Both the position numbers and the translations under genes were made by a program. Shown here in pieces: positions 1 to 8,304 of a stretch of 64,000 bases of DNA. The DNA comes from DRVV01 sp964487415 (lineage in GTDB: Archaea > Thermoproteota > Bathyarchaeia > Bathyarchaeales > Bathycorpusculaceae): NCBI GenBank assembly GCA_964487415.1, contig CAZAPQ010000126.1, positions 1 through 64,000 on the forward strand. Direction: 5' to 3'. Positions within the stretch are counted from its first letter, which is position 1; the number at the start of each line of letters is the position of its first letter. The notes beneath the pieces were generated by a model that saw nothing but the letters and a program-made list of their open reading frames with translations, made no database searches and had not been told where the DNA came from.

Positions 1-27
1 TAAAATATTTTGGTAGCGGGGGGTCGA

Positions 28-56
28 CTTTCAAGGGGCTAAAGTCTCAACCCCTT
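28..56 (-). other. tRNA intron in the T-loop (position 59/60), 29 nt
   Basis: A textbook bulge-helix-bulge: outer helix GGTCG/CGACC (the T-stem), central 4-bp helix TTCA/TGAA, inner helix AGGGG/CCCCT, and bulges AAA and AGT of 3 nt each. Cutting after the second base of each bulge yields the T-loop TTCAAAT. Introns at non-canonical tRNA sites are known mainly from TACK archaea. Confidence 0.88.
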
Positions 57-78
57 TTTGAACGACCGATCTCTGGGT

Positions 79-99
79 TTCTTAGAGCCACGCTGCTCT
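79..99 (-). other. tRNA intron in the anticodon loop (position 37/38), 21 nt
   Basis: The fold is a bulge-helix-bulge. The outer helix is the anticodon stem, the central helix is CTCA with TAAG (one C-A mismatch), and the inner helix is GAGC/GCTC closing a 6-nt loop. The 3-nt bulges are TAA and AAA. Cutting after the second base of each bulge leaves the loop CTCATAA. This is the canonical archaeal intron site. Confidence 0.85.
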
Positions 100-231
100 T
101 ATGAGCCCAGCGGGTTAATCCTGGCTACCCCACCCCGCTATATGTATGCTGAAACGAAACTTTCTTAAATCTTTTTAGGAACCTAGAAAGGTTTATTATG
201 TTAAGGTTCTTTATCGAAGTTGGTTCCATTA

Positions 232-876
232 ATGGACAAGCCCTATACTCGTCAAATCTTTAATCCCACACTCAGTAATCCAATATTTGTTCAGGGTCTT
301 CCAGATGTTGGAAATGTAGGAAAGATTGCTGCTCATCTTCTTATTAAATTCTGCGGAGCTAAACCTTTTGCTGAGTTGTATGCGCCCTATTTCCCGGATC
401 TTGTTCACATCAATTCTGATGGGATTTGTCGGTTGCCAAAATATGAGTTCTATGCTGCTCCCATGGTGAAAAATGACTTTATTATAATGACTGGGGACAC
501 CCAGCCATCATTTGAAGATGTTGTAGCCCACTATCACTTATGTGGCGAAATATTAGACTTTTTGATAAAGAATCATTGCAGTTTTATTATAACTTTGGGC
601 GGTGTACCCACATCAGATGGTGAGTCAAAAGTTTATGTTGCTGCCACCTCCAGGAGGCTCGCAATTGAGTTCATGGAGAAAGGAGCCATAATATATAGTA
701 AGGGTAGAATCGTCGGGGCCGCTGGGCTTATGTTAGGTTTAGCGAAGGAGCATGGCTTGGATGGTGTATGCATACTTGGATCAACATTAGGCCTACAACC
801 CGACCGTGGTGCAGCTTTTTCCGTTTTTAAGTTTCTCATGAAAGCCTTTGGAAATGAAGTTAAGGAAGGGTTATAA
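232..876 (+). CDS. PAC2 family protein (proteasome-assembly-chaperone-like fold, COG2047 type)
   Basis: A protein of about 214 residues. The N-terminal segment QGLPDVGNVGKIAAHLLI and later glycine-rich stretches (ITLGGVPTSDGE, VGAAGLMLGLAKE) are typical of archaeal PAC2 proteins, a family related to eukaryotic proteasome assembly chaperones. In archaea these proteins bind assembly substrates, but the exact role is unproven. An in-frame TTG lies 12 nt upstream of the ATG chosen here; neither has a strong Shine-Dalgarno sequence, so a short-leader transcript is likely. The promoter region is shared with the divergent tRNA. The family call is firm; the link to the proteasome is inference. Confidence 0.8.
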   Translation: MDKPYTRQIFNPTLSNPIFVQGLPDVGNVGKIAAHLLIKFCGAKPFAELYAPYFPDLVHINSDGICRLPKYEFYAAPMVKNDFIIMTGDTQPSFEDVVAHYHLCGEILDFLIKNHCSFIITLGGVPTSDGESKVYVAATSRRLAIEFMEKGAIIYSKGRIVGAAGLMLGLAKEHGLDGVCILGSTLGLQPDRGAAFSVFKFLMKAFGNEVKEGL

Positions 877-923
877 GGAAAACCATTTCAATCTTAAAGG
901 GGTTGCCGTTAGGAAGTGAAAGC

Positions 924-1172
924 ATGGGCATCACCGTAAAGAAAAATTCTCAAGAAAAGATCTTTATCACAGAGTTAAATTCGACTTTCTGGAAAGTTTT
1001 TCTCATAATTCTTGCCGTACTTTTGATGTTTGCTGGCCCTACATACTTAGTTCTTATACTCATTAATGCACTGAATATAAATTATGGCATTTCAATGGTT
1101 ATTGGTTTCACCCTATTCTTGCTGGGCTTGTCCATAATGTTTTTCTTAATTAGGAGGAAAATTATTCCCTAA
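924..1172 (+). CDS. Small membrane protein, two predicted helices, unknown function
   Basis: About 82 residues from the ATG at 924; a TTG at 903 is an alternative start. A short basic N-terminus is followed by two long hydrophobic stretches, roughly residues 24-46 (FLIILAVLLMFAGPTYLVLI) and 54-75, and a basic tail (RRK). I expect a two-helix inner-membrane hairpin with both ends in the cytoplasm. It lies 47 nt downstream of the PAC2 gene and may be co-transcribed with it. I do not recognise a family. Confidence 0.6.
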   Translation: MGITVKKNSQEKIFITELNSTFWKVFLIILAVLLMFAGPTYLVLILINALNINYGISMVIGFTLFLLGLSIMFFLIRRKIIP

Positions 1173-1321
1173 AAGGGTGCCTCAGATACCCCAGGGAGCA
1201 TCATTCTGTCAGCTGTTGAGTTCCTCATCGGCACTAGGAAAAATACTTGAAGAGTATTAAAAAGATTCTGTTAATGATTAAAATGGCAACACATTTAAGA
1301 TATGCTTAAAAAATAACATAT

Positions 1322-1906
1322 ATGCAAAAAAGCCGGGACGCGGAAAAGAAAAGTTCCCCCGAAAAAGATAAGGGTTCGGCTAAAAGAACAACAATCATTT
1401 TAGGAAAAGAGGAAAGGGAGTTTATAGATACACTAATTAGAGAGGGAAAAGAGCCCGGCATAAAACCGCTAATTTCAAAGATGCTTGACATTTACCGCAG
1501 CATGATGGTTTATGATTGGAAATTTCCAGGTGAATATTATTGCGGGATAAGCCGTATTGCCTTCATGAACATAGAACTCATCGACGTTTTGATAAAGAGT
1601 ATTCCAGAATCAAGCAGACGTGAAGTTGGAAGAGAAATGGGCGAAGCTGCAAAGGTTTCCATGGAGGCTACGCTAGGAATAGATACCGCTGACCGTGATA
1701 AATGGACTGAGGTGTTTAAACGTTTAAGAGTTCAAGGCTTTGGTGACTTTTATCTTAAGGACAAATATATCTTAATAAAGGCCCCTTTTATAAATGAGCC
1801 TGAAATCTGGGCGGGATTTCTTGAGAGGTTGCTTTGCGCAGAGCTGGACATTAAGACCATAACTCCACCTTTCGTCTTTGAATTAAAAACCGCTGCAAAA
1901 AATTAG
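1322..1906 (+). CDS. Conserved hypothetical with a possible ribbon-helix-helix N-terminus
   Basis: 194 residues. A charged, probably disordered leader (residues 1-20) precedes KRTTIILGKEEREFIDTLI, which looks like the strand plus first helix of a ribbon-helix-helix DNA-binding domain. A second helix runs to about residue 62. The remainder is mixed alpha/beta with aromatic and acidic residues and no catalytic motif that I can name. An A/T-rich stretch upstream (1250-1320) may hold the promoter. The stop codon is TAG. A regulator with a sensing C-terminal domain is possible but not shown. Confidence 0.6.
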   Translation: MQKSRDAEKKSSPEKDKGSAKRTTIILGKEEREFIDTLIREGKEPGIKPLISKMLDIYRSMMVYDWKFPGEYYCGISRIAFMNIELIDVLIKSIPESSRREVGREMGEAAKVSMEATLGIDTADRDKWTEVFKRLRVQGFGDFYLKDKYILIKAPFINEPEIWAGFLERLLCAELDIKTITPPFVFELKTAAKN

Positions 1907-2016
1907 CTTTAATAAGCCTTTCTAACTGGGCTAGGTGTTGGTGCAACTTTGTGGCTTTCATCGGAAGATAAAAGCACTTATAGTTGTTTTTAGATGGCCT
2001 TTTTTGGTGAATAAAT

Positions 2017-3066
2017 TTGCGTGAAGCAATGCTTTACGAAAAATTGCAGGATAAAAAGGTGAGATGCCACCTTTGTGGGAGAAGATGTTTAATAAATGAC
2101 GGTGGCACCGGATTTTGTTTGGTTAGAAAAAATGAAAATGGCTCACTTTTCTCTCTTGTATACGGAAAGGCTATTTCCGCATGTGTTGACCCTATAGAAA
2201 AGAAGCCCCTTTATCATTTCAACCCAGCATCTTCAGTGTTATCAATTGCAACTATCGGATGCAATTTTCGCTGCCAATTCTGTGACAATTGGATGATAAG
2301 TCAGAAAAAGGAAATTAATGGTAAGGATTTCCCGCCGGAGGAAGTTATTAAGGCTGCGGGGGATAACGGCTGCCAAGGGATAAGTTACACATATACGGAA
2401 CCTACAATATTCTTTGAATATGCCTACGAGACAGCTAGGCTTGCGCGTCAAGTTGGATTCTTCAACACGTTTGTAACAAACGGGTATATGACCCCCGAGG
2501 CCGTTAAGATCATTGCGCCCTACTTGGACGCCGCCACTGTGGACTTTAAGGGCGGAGGCGATCCAGAATTTTACAAAAAATTTTCATCAGTGCCTTCGGT
2601 TGAACCAATTTTCGAAGCCTTGAAGGAATTTAAGCGGAATGATGTACACATAGAGATAACAAACCTTGTTGTGCCGAAAGAAGGCGATTCTATCGAGCAG
2701 ATTAGGAAACTTGCGGCATGGGTAAAGGATAATTTAGGCGAGGATACACCATTCCATCTATTACGTTTTCATCCAGACTACCAATTAACAACAATTCCAT
2801 CTACACCTATCCAGACGTTAGAAAGGGCTTACGTAGCTGTAAAGAGCGTCGGCCTAAATTATGTTTACATTGGGAATGTTCCAGGTCATCCTGCCGAGAA
2901 TACTTACTGTCCAAGCTGTAACGAACTTTTAATTAAACGTTATGGCTTTGAAATTACAAGGTGGAACCTTAAGGGTGATATGCGCTGCCCAGTTTGCGAT
3001 AGGGAGATCCCAATAAAGGGTAAACTGCATGCAAGCGGATTTTCCTATCCCTATGCCCTATTTTAA
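2017..3066 (+). CDS. amrS: AmmeMemoRadiSam system radical SAM enzyme
   Basis: 349 residues. The radical SAM motif CxxxCxxC is at Cys82/86/89 (CNFRCQFC). An N-terminal Cys set (17, 20, 24, 34; CHLCGRRC...GFC) and a C-terminal CPSC...CPVC ribbon are typical of AmrS, which resembles pyruvate-formate-lyase activases. Family members co-occur with AMMECR1 and Memo domains, but the reaction is unknown. The AMMECR1 partner lies far away at 56854-57480 and no Memo gene is seen here. The TTG start is supported by GGTGA about 10 nt upstream; an internal ATG at 2029 is less likely. It heads a tandem with the next radical SAM gene. Confidence 0.9.
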   Translation: MREAMLYEKLQDKKVRCHLCGRRCLINDGGTGFCLVRKNENGSLFSLVYGKAISACVDPIEKKPLYHFNPASSVLSIATIGCNFRCQFCDNWMISQKKEINGKDFPPEEVIKAAGDNGCQGISYTYTEPTIFFEYAYETARLARQVGFFNTFVTNGYMTPEAVKIIAPYLDAATVDFKGGGDPEFYKKFSSVPSVEPIFEALKEFKRNDVHIEITNLVVPKEGDSIEQIRKLAAWVKDNLGEDTPFHLLRFHPDYQLTTIPSTPIQTLERAYVAVKSVGLNYVYIGNVPGHPAENTYCPSCNELLIKRYGFEITRWNLKGDMRCPVCDREIPIKGKLHASGFSYPYALF

Positions 3067-3091
3067 AGGTTAAGTTTTACGGTTGATAGTT

Positions 3092-4180
3092 ATGTGGAAG
3101 ATGCTCCGCCCGGATGCTGTTGCGGTGTTAAGTGATGAACTGGCGAAGAAAAGTTTAGCCAGGTATTTTGCTGTAATGCAGAATGAAAAGTTGGCAAGGT
3201 TCATCCTGGCAAAGATGCTTCCAGCCGATTTTGATGAAAACTCGTCTATGGAGGAGCTTTGGAAAAAACATGATGAACTCACAAGAACCTTCTACAACTT
3301 TGAAAAGGAACTCGATGCGCAGGAAAAACCGCCATCCGCATCCTTCGCTGAAAGATCCTATTTAGACTTGAAAATTGAAATTTCACGGCGGATTCTTGAA
3401 AGGTGCCACTTTTGTGTTCGAAAATGCGGTGTAAATAGGCTTAAAGGTCAGCTAGGTTTTTGCAGATGTGGAAAAGAAATCAAGGTTTCAAGCATCTTTG
3501 AGCATGTTGGTGAAGAGCCCGAATTGGTTCCCTCCGGAACGATTTTCACAATGGGCTGTACTATTCGTTGTAAGCATTGCCAAAACTGGACGATATCCCA
3601 GTGGATGGAGAAGGGCGAAGTCTTCACACCTGAGAGATTGGCGAAAGAAGTAGAATATCTGCGTAATAGCGGCTGCAGAAACGCGAACCTTGTCGGAGGC
3701 GAACCTACACCGTGGCTGGAACAATGGTTTGAGACATTCAAGCATGTGAATGTTAACATTCCAGTGGTTTGGAATTCCAACACCTATTATAGCCCTGAAA
3801 CCGCTCAGCTCCTAGCTGGCTTTGTGGACGTTTACCTTCTGGACTTTAAGTATGGACCCGGAAAATGTGCGGAAAGAATTTCAGAGGCTCCAAATTATTG
3901 GAATATATGCACATACAATCATTTAATTGCGAAAAAGTACGGCGAACTCATAATCCGTGTGCTTGTGCTGCCGGGTCACCTTGAATGTTGCACGCGTCCC
4001 ATATTAAATTGGATAGCTGAAAATTTGGATAAAGAAACAAGAGTGAACATTATGTTCCAGTATAGGCCGGAATGGCGGGCTTATGAGATTCCCGAGTTAA
4101 GGCGAAGGTTGACAAGAAATGAGATGGACGCTGCCATAATGATGGCGAAGGAGATCGGGTTAAAAAACTTCATAACCTAA
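3092..4180 (+). CDS. PflX-like radical SAM protein (COG1313 type)
   Basis: About 362 residues. The first 90 are helical with no recognisable motif. They are followed by a Cys-rich segment (CHFCVRKCGVNR...GFCRCG) that closely parallels the N-terminus of the preceding AmrS protein, and then by a radical SAM site CTIRCKHC. The rest forms the partial TIM barrel of the family, with GGEPTPW and a conserved DFKYGPG. These proteins resemble glycyl-radical activating enzymes, but their substrates are unknown. It sits 25 nt after amrS. A TTG at 3083 could also start it; GGTTGA precedes the ATG chosen. Confidence 0.82.
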   Translation: MWKMLRPDAVAVLSDELAKKSLARYFAVMQNEKLARFILAKMLPADFDENSSMEELWKKHDELTRTFYNFEKELDAQEKPPSASFAERSYLDLKIEISRRILERCHFCVRKCGVNRLKGQLGFCRCGKEIKVSSIFEHVGEEPELVPSGTIFTMGCTIRCKHCQNWTISQWMEKGEVFTPERLAKEVEYLRNSGCRNANLVGGEPTPWLEQWFETFKHVNVNIPVVWNSNTYYSPETAQLLAGFVDVYLLDFKYGPGKCAERISEAPNYWNICTYNHLIAKKYGELIIRVLVLPGHLECCTRPILNWIAENLDKETRVNIMFQYRPEWRAYEIPELRRRLTRNEMDAAIMMAKEIGLKNFIT

Positions 4181-4237
4181 TCTTCAACGAAAGATATTTC
4201 TTAAAGGCCGCCCAACTCTATGCAGACAGTGGTTTAA

Positions 4238-4444
4238 ATGCCCTATTGTCCAGAATGCGGTGGAGAAATGCGTTATATGCCGGCCATAAAACAGTATGTT
4301 TGCCAAAGCTGCGGCTTATCTGTAACACAACAGGAACTTATAGAGTTAAGGGAAAAGTTGAAAGCTCCTTCCATGGGCAACGAAGAGGAAAAGGAAAAAA
4401 GAAGAAAAGAATACTTAAAATGGTGGCTTAGCAAGAAAAAATGA
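4238..4444 (+). CDS. Small zinc-ribbon protein
   Basis: 68 residues. CPECGG and CQSCG form a four-cysteine zinc ribbon (residues 4-25), followed by a highly charged helix ending KKK. Such proteins often bind RNA or act as accessory factors, but no function can be assigned. It sits 57 nt behind the PflX-like gene and 54 nt ahead of the CinA-like gene, and it may belong to the same transcript. Confidence 0.65.
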   Translation: MPYCPECGGEMRYMPAIKQYVCQSCGLSVTQQELIELREKLKAPSMGNEEEKEKRRKEYLKWWLSKKK

Positions 4445-4498
4445 TCTTTTAGAATGGCTGGCATGCTTTTTAAGCCTTTATTGTAGAAGGTAGCACAC

Positions 4499-5380
4499 AT
4501 GAGTGTGAATATGGAAATAATATGTATAGGCAACGAGCTTTTAATAGGTAAAATTTTAAACACGAATGCCCAGTGGATAGCTAGACGCGCAACCTCACTG
4601 GGAGTAATTGTTAAAAGGATAACTGTGGTTAGCGACGACGTTGAGGAGATAGCGTCGGCAGTAAAAGAGGCTGTTCAGCGGAAGTCACGTTTTATAATAA
4701 CTACTGGTGGGCTAGGCCCAACTTTTGATGACAAGACCTTGGAGGGTATAGCAAAAGCTCTAAATCGAGAGTTGAAAATGAATGAAAAAGCCTTAAAAAT
4801 GGTTAAAGAAAAATATGAATCTTATTTTAAGGCTGGAAAGATGGAAGAGGCTGAAATAACTCCTTACAGGGCTAAGATGGCTATGCTTCCCGAAGGAGCT
4901 GAACCCTTGCCAAACCCCGTAGGAACGGCGCCAGGGGTCCTAATCAATACAATGGGTTCCCTTCTGATAGCTCTTCCCGGGGTCCCCCATGAAATGGAGG
5001 CTATTTTTGAGAGTTCTATTGTTCCTCTACTTAAGAAAGAATCTAAAGGACTAACATTCTTTGAGACAAGCCTGAATATTGATGGTATTATGGAGTCAAC
5101 TCTGGCCCCTCTAATAGAGATTACAATGCGTGATAATCCATATGTCTACATAAAGTCCCATCCAAGAGGTGGGGAGAGAAAGCCCCATATGGAAGTTCAT
5201 TTGTCAACTATAGCTGAGAACTCTGAAATCGCAAGGACGCGTCTAGGAAAGGCCGCTATTCAGCTTTCGGAACTTGTTAAGGAGAAGGGTGGAAGGGTCA
5301 GAACGTCTGGTTCCAGTAAAGCTTATTCCTTGCCTTGTGCTGAAACTCTTGGTTGCGATGAGGGGCAGGCTAGACGCTGA
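4499..5380 (+). CDS. CinA-like molybdopterin-binding-fold protein (COG1058)
   Basis: 293 residues. EIICIGNELLIGKILNTNA and TTGGLGPTFDDKT are the signature loops of the MoCF/CinA N-terminal domain. In other organisms this domain is linked to nicotinamide-nucleotide pyrophosphatase or deamidase activity. The C-terminal CinA deamidase domain is absent, as is usual in archaea. The last 20 or so residues (after GGRVR) look unlike the family and may be a lineage-specific tail. An ATG four codons downstream is an equally good start. The biochemical role in archaea is uncertain. Confidence 0.8.
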   Translation: MSVNMEIICIGNELLIGKILNTNAQWIARRATSLGVIVKRITVVSDDVEEIASAVKEAVQRKSRFIITTGGLGPTFDDKTLEGIAKALNRELKMNEKALKMVKEKYESYFKAGKMEEAEITPYRAKMAMLPEGAEPLPNPVGTAPGVLINTMGSLLIALPGVPHEMEAIFESSIVPLLKKESKGLTFFETSLNIDGIMESTLAPLIEITMRDNPYVYIKSHPRGGERKPHMEVHLSTIAENSEIARTRLGKAAIQLSELVKEKGGRVRTSGSSKAYSLPCAETLGCDEGQARR

Positions 5381-5488
5381 TTTGATGATGGAAAATCCGG
5401 GTGACTTGAGCAACCGTCACCAATTCTGGGGAAAGCTTTTACCCTTAAGTTTGGATTTTTACTTTTACTCAAAATCTGGTGAGCATAA

Positions 5489-6250
5489 ATGTTTACAGTG
5501 TTCTTCATTGGAATGGCGGGCTCCGGAAAATCATCCCTTACAGCAGCCTTCGGAGAATGGTTGCGACTGTCAAAGCAAGATGTTGCGCTTGTGAATTTGG
5601 ATCCAGGAGCCTTGGCCCTTCCATACTCGCCTGATGTGGATGCTCGTGATTATATAAGCATAGAAAGAATTATGGAAGAATATAACCTTGGACCCAACGG
5701 CGCCTTGATTATGGCTGCCGATTTATTGGCGGATGAAATTGATGTGATTTCAAAGGAGATAGAAGACTTAAAGTCAGACATAGTTTTAGTTGACACGCCG
5801 GGTCAGATGGAATTGTTTGCTTTTAGGGCAAGCGGCCCATTCATAGTGAGCGAACTCGCAAAGGGTCCAAAAGCGATAGTATACCTTTTTGACGCTGTTT
5901 TCTCCTCAAATCCCTTAAACTATGTGTCAAATCTTTTCTTGGCATCTGCTGTTTATACCCGGTTTTTTGTTCCTCAACTTCATGTTCTCTCAAAATGTGA
6001 CATGCTTTCAGAAGAGGATGTAAACAAGATCGTTGACTGGTCTGTCAGCCCAAAGTCTATTGAAAGTGCCATCGAGGAAAAACTTGAAGGTACAAAGAGG
6101 CTTCTTAGCAGGAATATGATGCGGGCAATAATCCAGCTTGGCTTAAGATTTCCACTAATCCCAGTATCATCAAAAACCAATGAAGGGATGATAAACTTCA
6201 ATATGGCGTTAGAACGCATCCTTGCAGGAGGGGATAAATACACCTACTAG
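5489..6250 (+). CDS. GPN-loop GTPase (XAB1/Npa3 family)
   Basis: 253 residues. The P-loop GMAGSGKSS is at residues 8-16, NLDPGA at 36-41, and the diagnostic Gly-Pro-Asn insertion at 68-70. DTPGQME is the switch II/G3 motif and LSKCD the G4 motif. GPN GTPases dimerise. In eukaryotes they assist RNA polymerase II assembly and import; the archaeal role is unknown. The spacer at 5381-5488 is A/T-rich near 5460 and ends with GGTGAGCATA before the ATG, so the gene probably has its own promoter. It converges on the DUF4443 gene with a 19-nt gap. Confidence 0.9.
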   Translation: MFTVFFIGMAGSGKSSLTAAFGEWLRLSKQDVALVNLDPGALALPYSPDVDARDYISIERIMEEYNLGPNGALIMAADLLADEIDVISKEIEDLKSDIVLVDTPGQMELFAFRASGPFIVSELAKGPKAIVYLFDAVFSSNPLNYVSNLFLASAVYTRFFVPQLHVLSKCDMLSEEDVNKIVDWSVSPKSIESAIEEKLEGTKRLLSRNMMRAIIQLGLRFPLIPVSSKTNEGMINFNMALERILAGGDKYTY

Positions 6251-6269
6251 CATGGTGGTTTCTATGTCA

Positions 6270-6896
6270 TTAATCTTCGAGAAGAGTCCAAAAAGCCGCC
6301 ATGGCCCCATACCTAGCTGTATGTAGATCGTCAGCGCCTGCGACTACTATGACGTCATTTTCATTTGGTTTGAAGAGCTTAATAATTTGTTCTGCAAGTT
6401 TCGGAAAATCCTTTGAAACGTCATCGCTTACGGATGGAATAATCAAGCGTTCGCCCTTAAATATTATCACAGCAGCACCTTTTGCTCCAACCTTTATTGC
6501 AGCATCACGCTGTTCTATTCCTGACTTAACTTTGTAGTCCAGTTTCCTAACCAGTATTGCAAAATTGCGATTTGCGTTTATCAGTTTGTCCCCTTCAATT
6601 TCCCCCTCTCCGCCAAGAATTTCTTTAAATTCCTTCCAAATTTTTTCGCCCTTACTGGTAAGCTTACAACCCGCCTTCGAAGTTATAATCAAGCTTTCAT
6701 CCTTTAATCTTTTAATTATTGTGCGAATCGCGCCCGGGCCAACTTTTAATTCTGTGGCAAGTCTTCCACGTCCTATTGGGCCTTCGGCTATAAGCTTTAA
6801 AGAATACAGCAAATGCAGTGCAGAAAATGTTGGAGTTGGACCTGGGGCTTTCTCGCTGGCAAGTTTCTCTAAAAAATCTTTTAATTTAACTGGCAT
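6270..6896 (-). CDS. Winged-helix protein with a DUF4443-type C-terminal domain
   Basis: 208 residues. Residues 20-95 form a winged helix-turn-helix (GRLATELKVGPGAIRTIIKR is the recognition region). Residues 115-205 match what I recall of DUF4443, an archaeal domain that probably senses a small ligand (KVGAKGAAVIIFKGERLIIP). A transcriptional regulator is likely, with target unknown. It lies 77 nt downstream of the S-adenosylmethionine synthetase gene on the same strand. The DUF number is from memory. Confidence 0.7.
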   Translation of the reverse strand: MPVKLKDFLEKLASEKAPGPTPTFSALHLLYSLKLIAEGPIGRGRLATELKVGPGAIRTIIKRLKDESLIITSKAGCKLTSKGEKIWKEFKEILGGEGEIEGDKLINANRNFAILVRKLDYKVKSGIEQRDAAIKVGAKGAAVIIFKGERLIIPSVSDDVSKDFPKLAEQIIKLFKPNENDVIVVAGADDLHTARYGAMAAFWTLLED

Positions 6897-6973
6897 TAAA
6901 CTTCACGTAACAATTTTAGCCATTTTTGGTTATTAAAATTATCTGAAATTATTTTCACGCGCTTTTTTCAACA

Positions 6974-8182
6974 CTAGCAAACTGATATTTTTCCCTCAGC
7001 TAATTCCATGCAGAATTTATCTATATTTTCGAGTTCATATTCTATTACCGCAGCTATTTTGCTTCTAACCTCATCAATCAAAGAAGGTTCTTCTGCAACA
7101 ACTTGGGCAGCTGCCACTGCTGGCTGGTCTATGGGCTGACCTATCCTGCTAAGGAGCCATATGTAAACTTCCTTAAGTCCAGGTATTTCCTCATAGATAT
7201 GTTGGGCAATTTTGAAGGTTAAAACGTTATAGATCTTTCCAACATGGCTTACTGGATTTTTGCCTGCCGCCGCCTCTGAGCAGAAGGGTCTGTTCAAAGA
7301 TATTAACCCATTAACGCGATTTCCTCTGCCAACCTGCCCAGAATCTCCACTGTCTGCGCTTGTGCCCAGAACTGTTAAGTACAAGCCGCCTAAACCCCTG
7401 CCCCGTGCATCCAACGTGTTTAGCTGTATGTTTACATTGTCAAAGTCCGTATTTTTATTGACGAACTTGTTAATCTCCTCAAGAATTTTTGCCTTTTTCT
7501 CGAAGTAGTCCTCTTCGCTGTATATGAAACGGTCTACTAGGGCCATGGAAACTGTAAGATTCAAGCTGTTATTGTTCCTGTAGCCCATTACCTTTATGTC
7601 TTCACCGGACTCTGGGAATCTTTGCTTGAATTCCTTAGAATTCAGAAATCTTTCAGTTTCTAGAACCGTCTTTTCCGTTTTGGTCATGGGTGCATAACCC
7701 ACTGCCGCTGAGGTGTCATTAGCCCCTAAAATTTTTCCCTTTCTTTTGAAAATATCAACAAGACCTGATGATCCAGGTTTCAGTTCCACCTGATACCTCA
7801 CATGTTTTTCAGGATCCACAAATCTCATATTCTTTTTGAACCATTCCTTTGCAACACTTATGGCTATTTCCTTAACATCAATCTTTATCCCGTCAAACTC
7901 TGTAGTAGCCCTGTCGCCGAATATGAAGAGCATAGGCTGAATTACGGAACCTCCGCCAAATTTATTTTCGGATTGCCCTGCAACTAGCAGAGATTTATCC
8001 ACGTTATGATGTAATATTGTGCCCGCCTTTTCCATGTATTCTTTGCTTAAACGTTGGGAAATTTTTTCCATAATTGCATCGCAGATATAATCCGGATGGC
8101 CCAGGCCTTTTCTTTCAACAATTTCAAGCTTTTGTTTTTCGATGGGTGTCTGCCTCAAACTTTCAACTATTATGTTTCGCAA
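6974..8182 (-). CDS. mat: S-adenosylmethionine synthetase, archaeal type
   Basis: 402 residues, the normal length for archaeal MAT (COG1812), which is distinct from bacterial MetK. It makes SAM from ATP and methionine. Recognisable segments include VERKGLGHPDYICDAI (residues 23-38), KFGGGSVIQPMLFIFGD, and RGNRVNGLISLNRPF near the C-terminal third. The start is TTG, supported by a GGAGG about 7 nt upstream. A TATA-like ACATATATC near 8222-8230 is the probable promoter. SAM from this enzyme feeds the many methyltransferases and radical SAM proteins in the window. Confidence 0.95.
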   Translation of the reverse strand: MRNIIVESLRQTPIEKQKLEIVERKGLGHPDYICDAIMEKISQRLSKEYMEKAGTILHHNVDKSLLVAGQSENKFGGGSVIQPMLFIFGDRATTEFDGIKIDVKEIAISVAKEWFKKNMRFVDPEKHVRYQVELKPGSSGLVDIFKRKGKILGANDTSAAVGYAPMTKTEKTVLETERFLNSKEFKQRFPESGEDIKVMGYRNNNSLNLTVSMALVDRFIYSEEDYFEKKAKILEEINKFVNKNTDFDNVNIQLNTLDARGRGLGGLYLTVLGTSADSGDSGQVGRGNRVNGLISLNRPFCSEAAAGKNPVSHVGKIYNVLTFKIAQHIYEEIPGLKEVYIWLLSRIGQPIDQPAVAAAQVVAEEPSLIDEVRSKIAAVIEYELENIDKFCMELAEGKISVC

Positions 8183-8291
8183 GTTAATCCTCCTACAAGG
8201 ATTTCAACGTAATGCAAAAGTAGATATATGTTTTGCCGTTCTCATGCCAAGGGGTAACGCCTTTTTATTTGATCATTTAAAATAAAGTGAT

Positions 8292-8298
8292 GGAGGTG
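8292..8298 (+). promoter_or_regulatory. Strong Shine-Dalgarno sequence GGAGGTG ahead of an ATA codon
   Basis: GGAGGTG is followed by the 6-nt spacer CTTTAG and then ATA at 8305. ATA is in frame with the DHH phosphoesterase. The nearest in-frame TTG is 55 nt farther on, too far to be served by this site. The site therefore argues for initiation at or very near ATA 8305. Confidence 0.55.
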
Positions 8299-8304
8299 CT
8301 TTAG

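Larger units (their letters stand above)
11..139 (-). tRNA. Initiator tRNA-Met (CAT) with two introns
   Basis: On the minus strand the ends form a perfect 7-bp acceptor stem (AGCGGGG with CCCCGCT), beginning with the A1-U72 pair typical of archaeal initiator tRNA. A discriminator A (14) and an encoded CCA (11-13) follow. The anticodon CAT lies at 101-103, between a CTGGG/CCCAG stem with the run of G-C pairs expected of an initiator. The T-stem is GGTCG/CGACC. Two insertions must be removed to give normal 7-nt loops: 21 nt in the anticodon loop (37/38) and 29 nt in the T-loop (59/60). After removal the T-loop reads TTCAAAT. An A/T-rich box near 163-177 sits about 27 nt upstream of the 5' end. 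It is divergent from the PAC2 gene. Confidence 0.93.

Noticed and set aside
1173..1321. Small gene or RNA in the spacer
   Set aside because: A 27-codon GTG frame exists, but without a placed ribosome-binding site or recognisable product.
5300..5380. Frameshift at the end of the CinA-like gene
   Set aside because: The unusual tail comes after the complete MoCF domain, and no family sequence was found in the other frames of 5274-5488.
5381..5488. C/D box small RNA
   Set aside because: A TTGATGA-like box is present near 5380, but no convincing D box and spacing follow.
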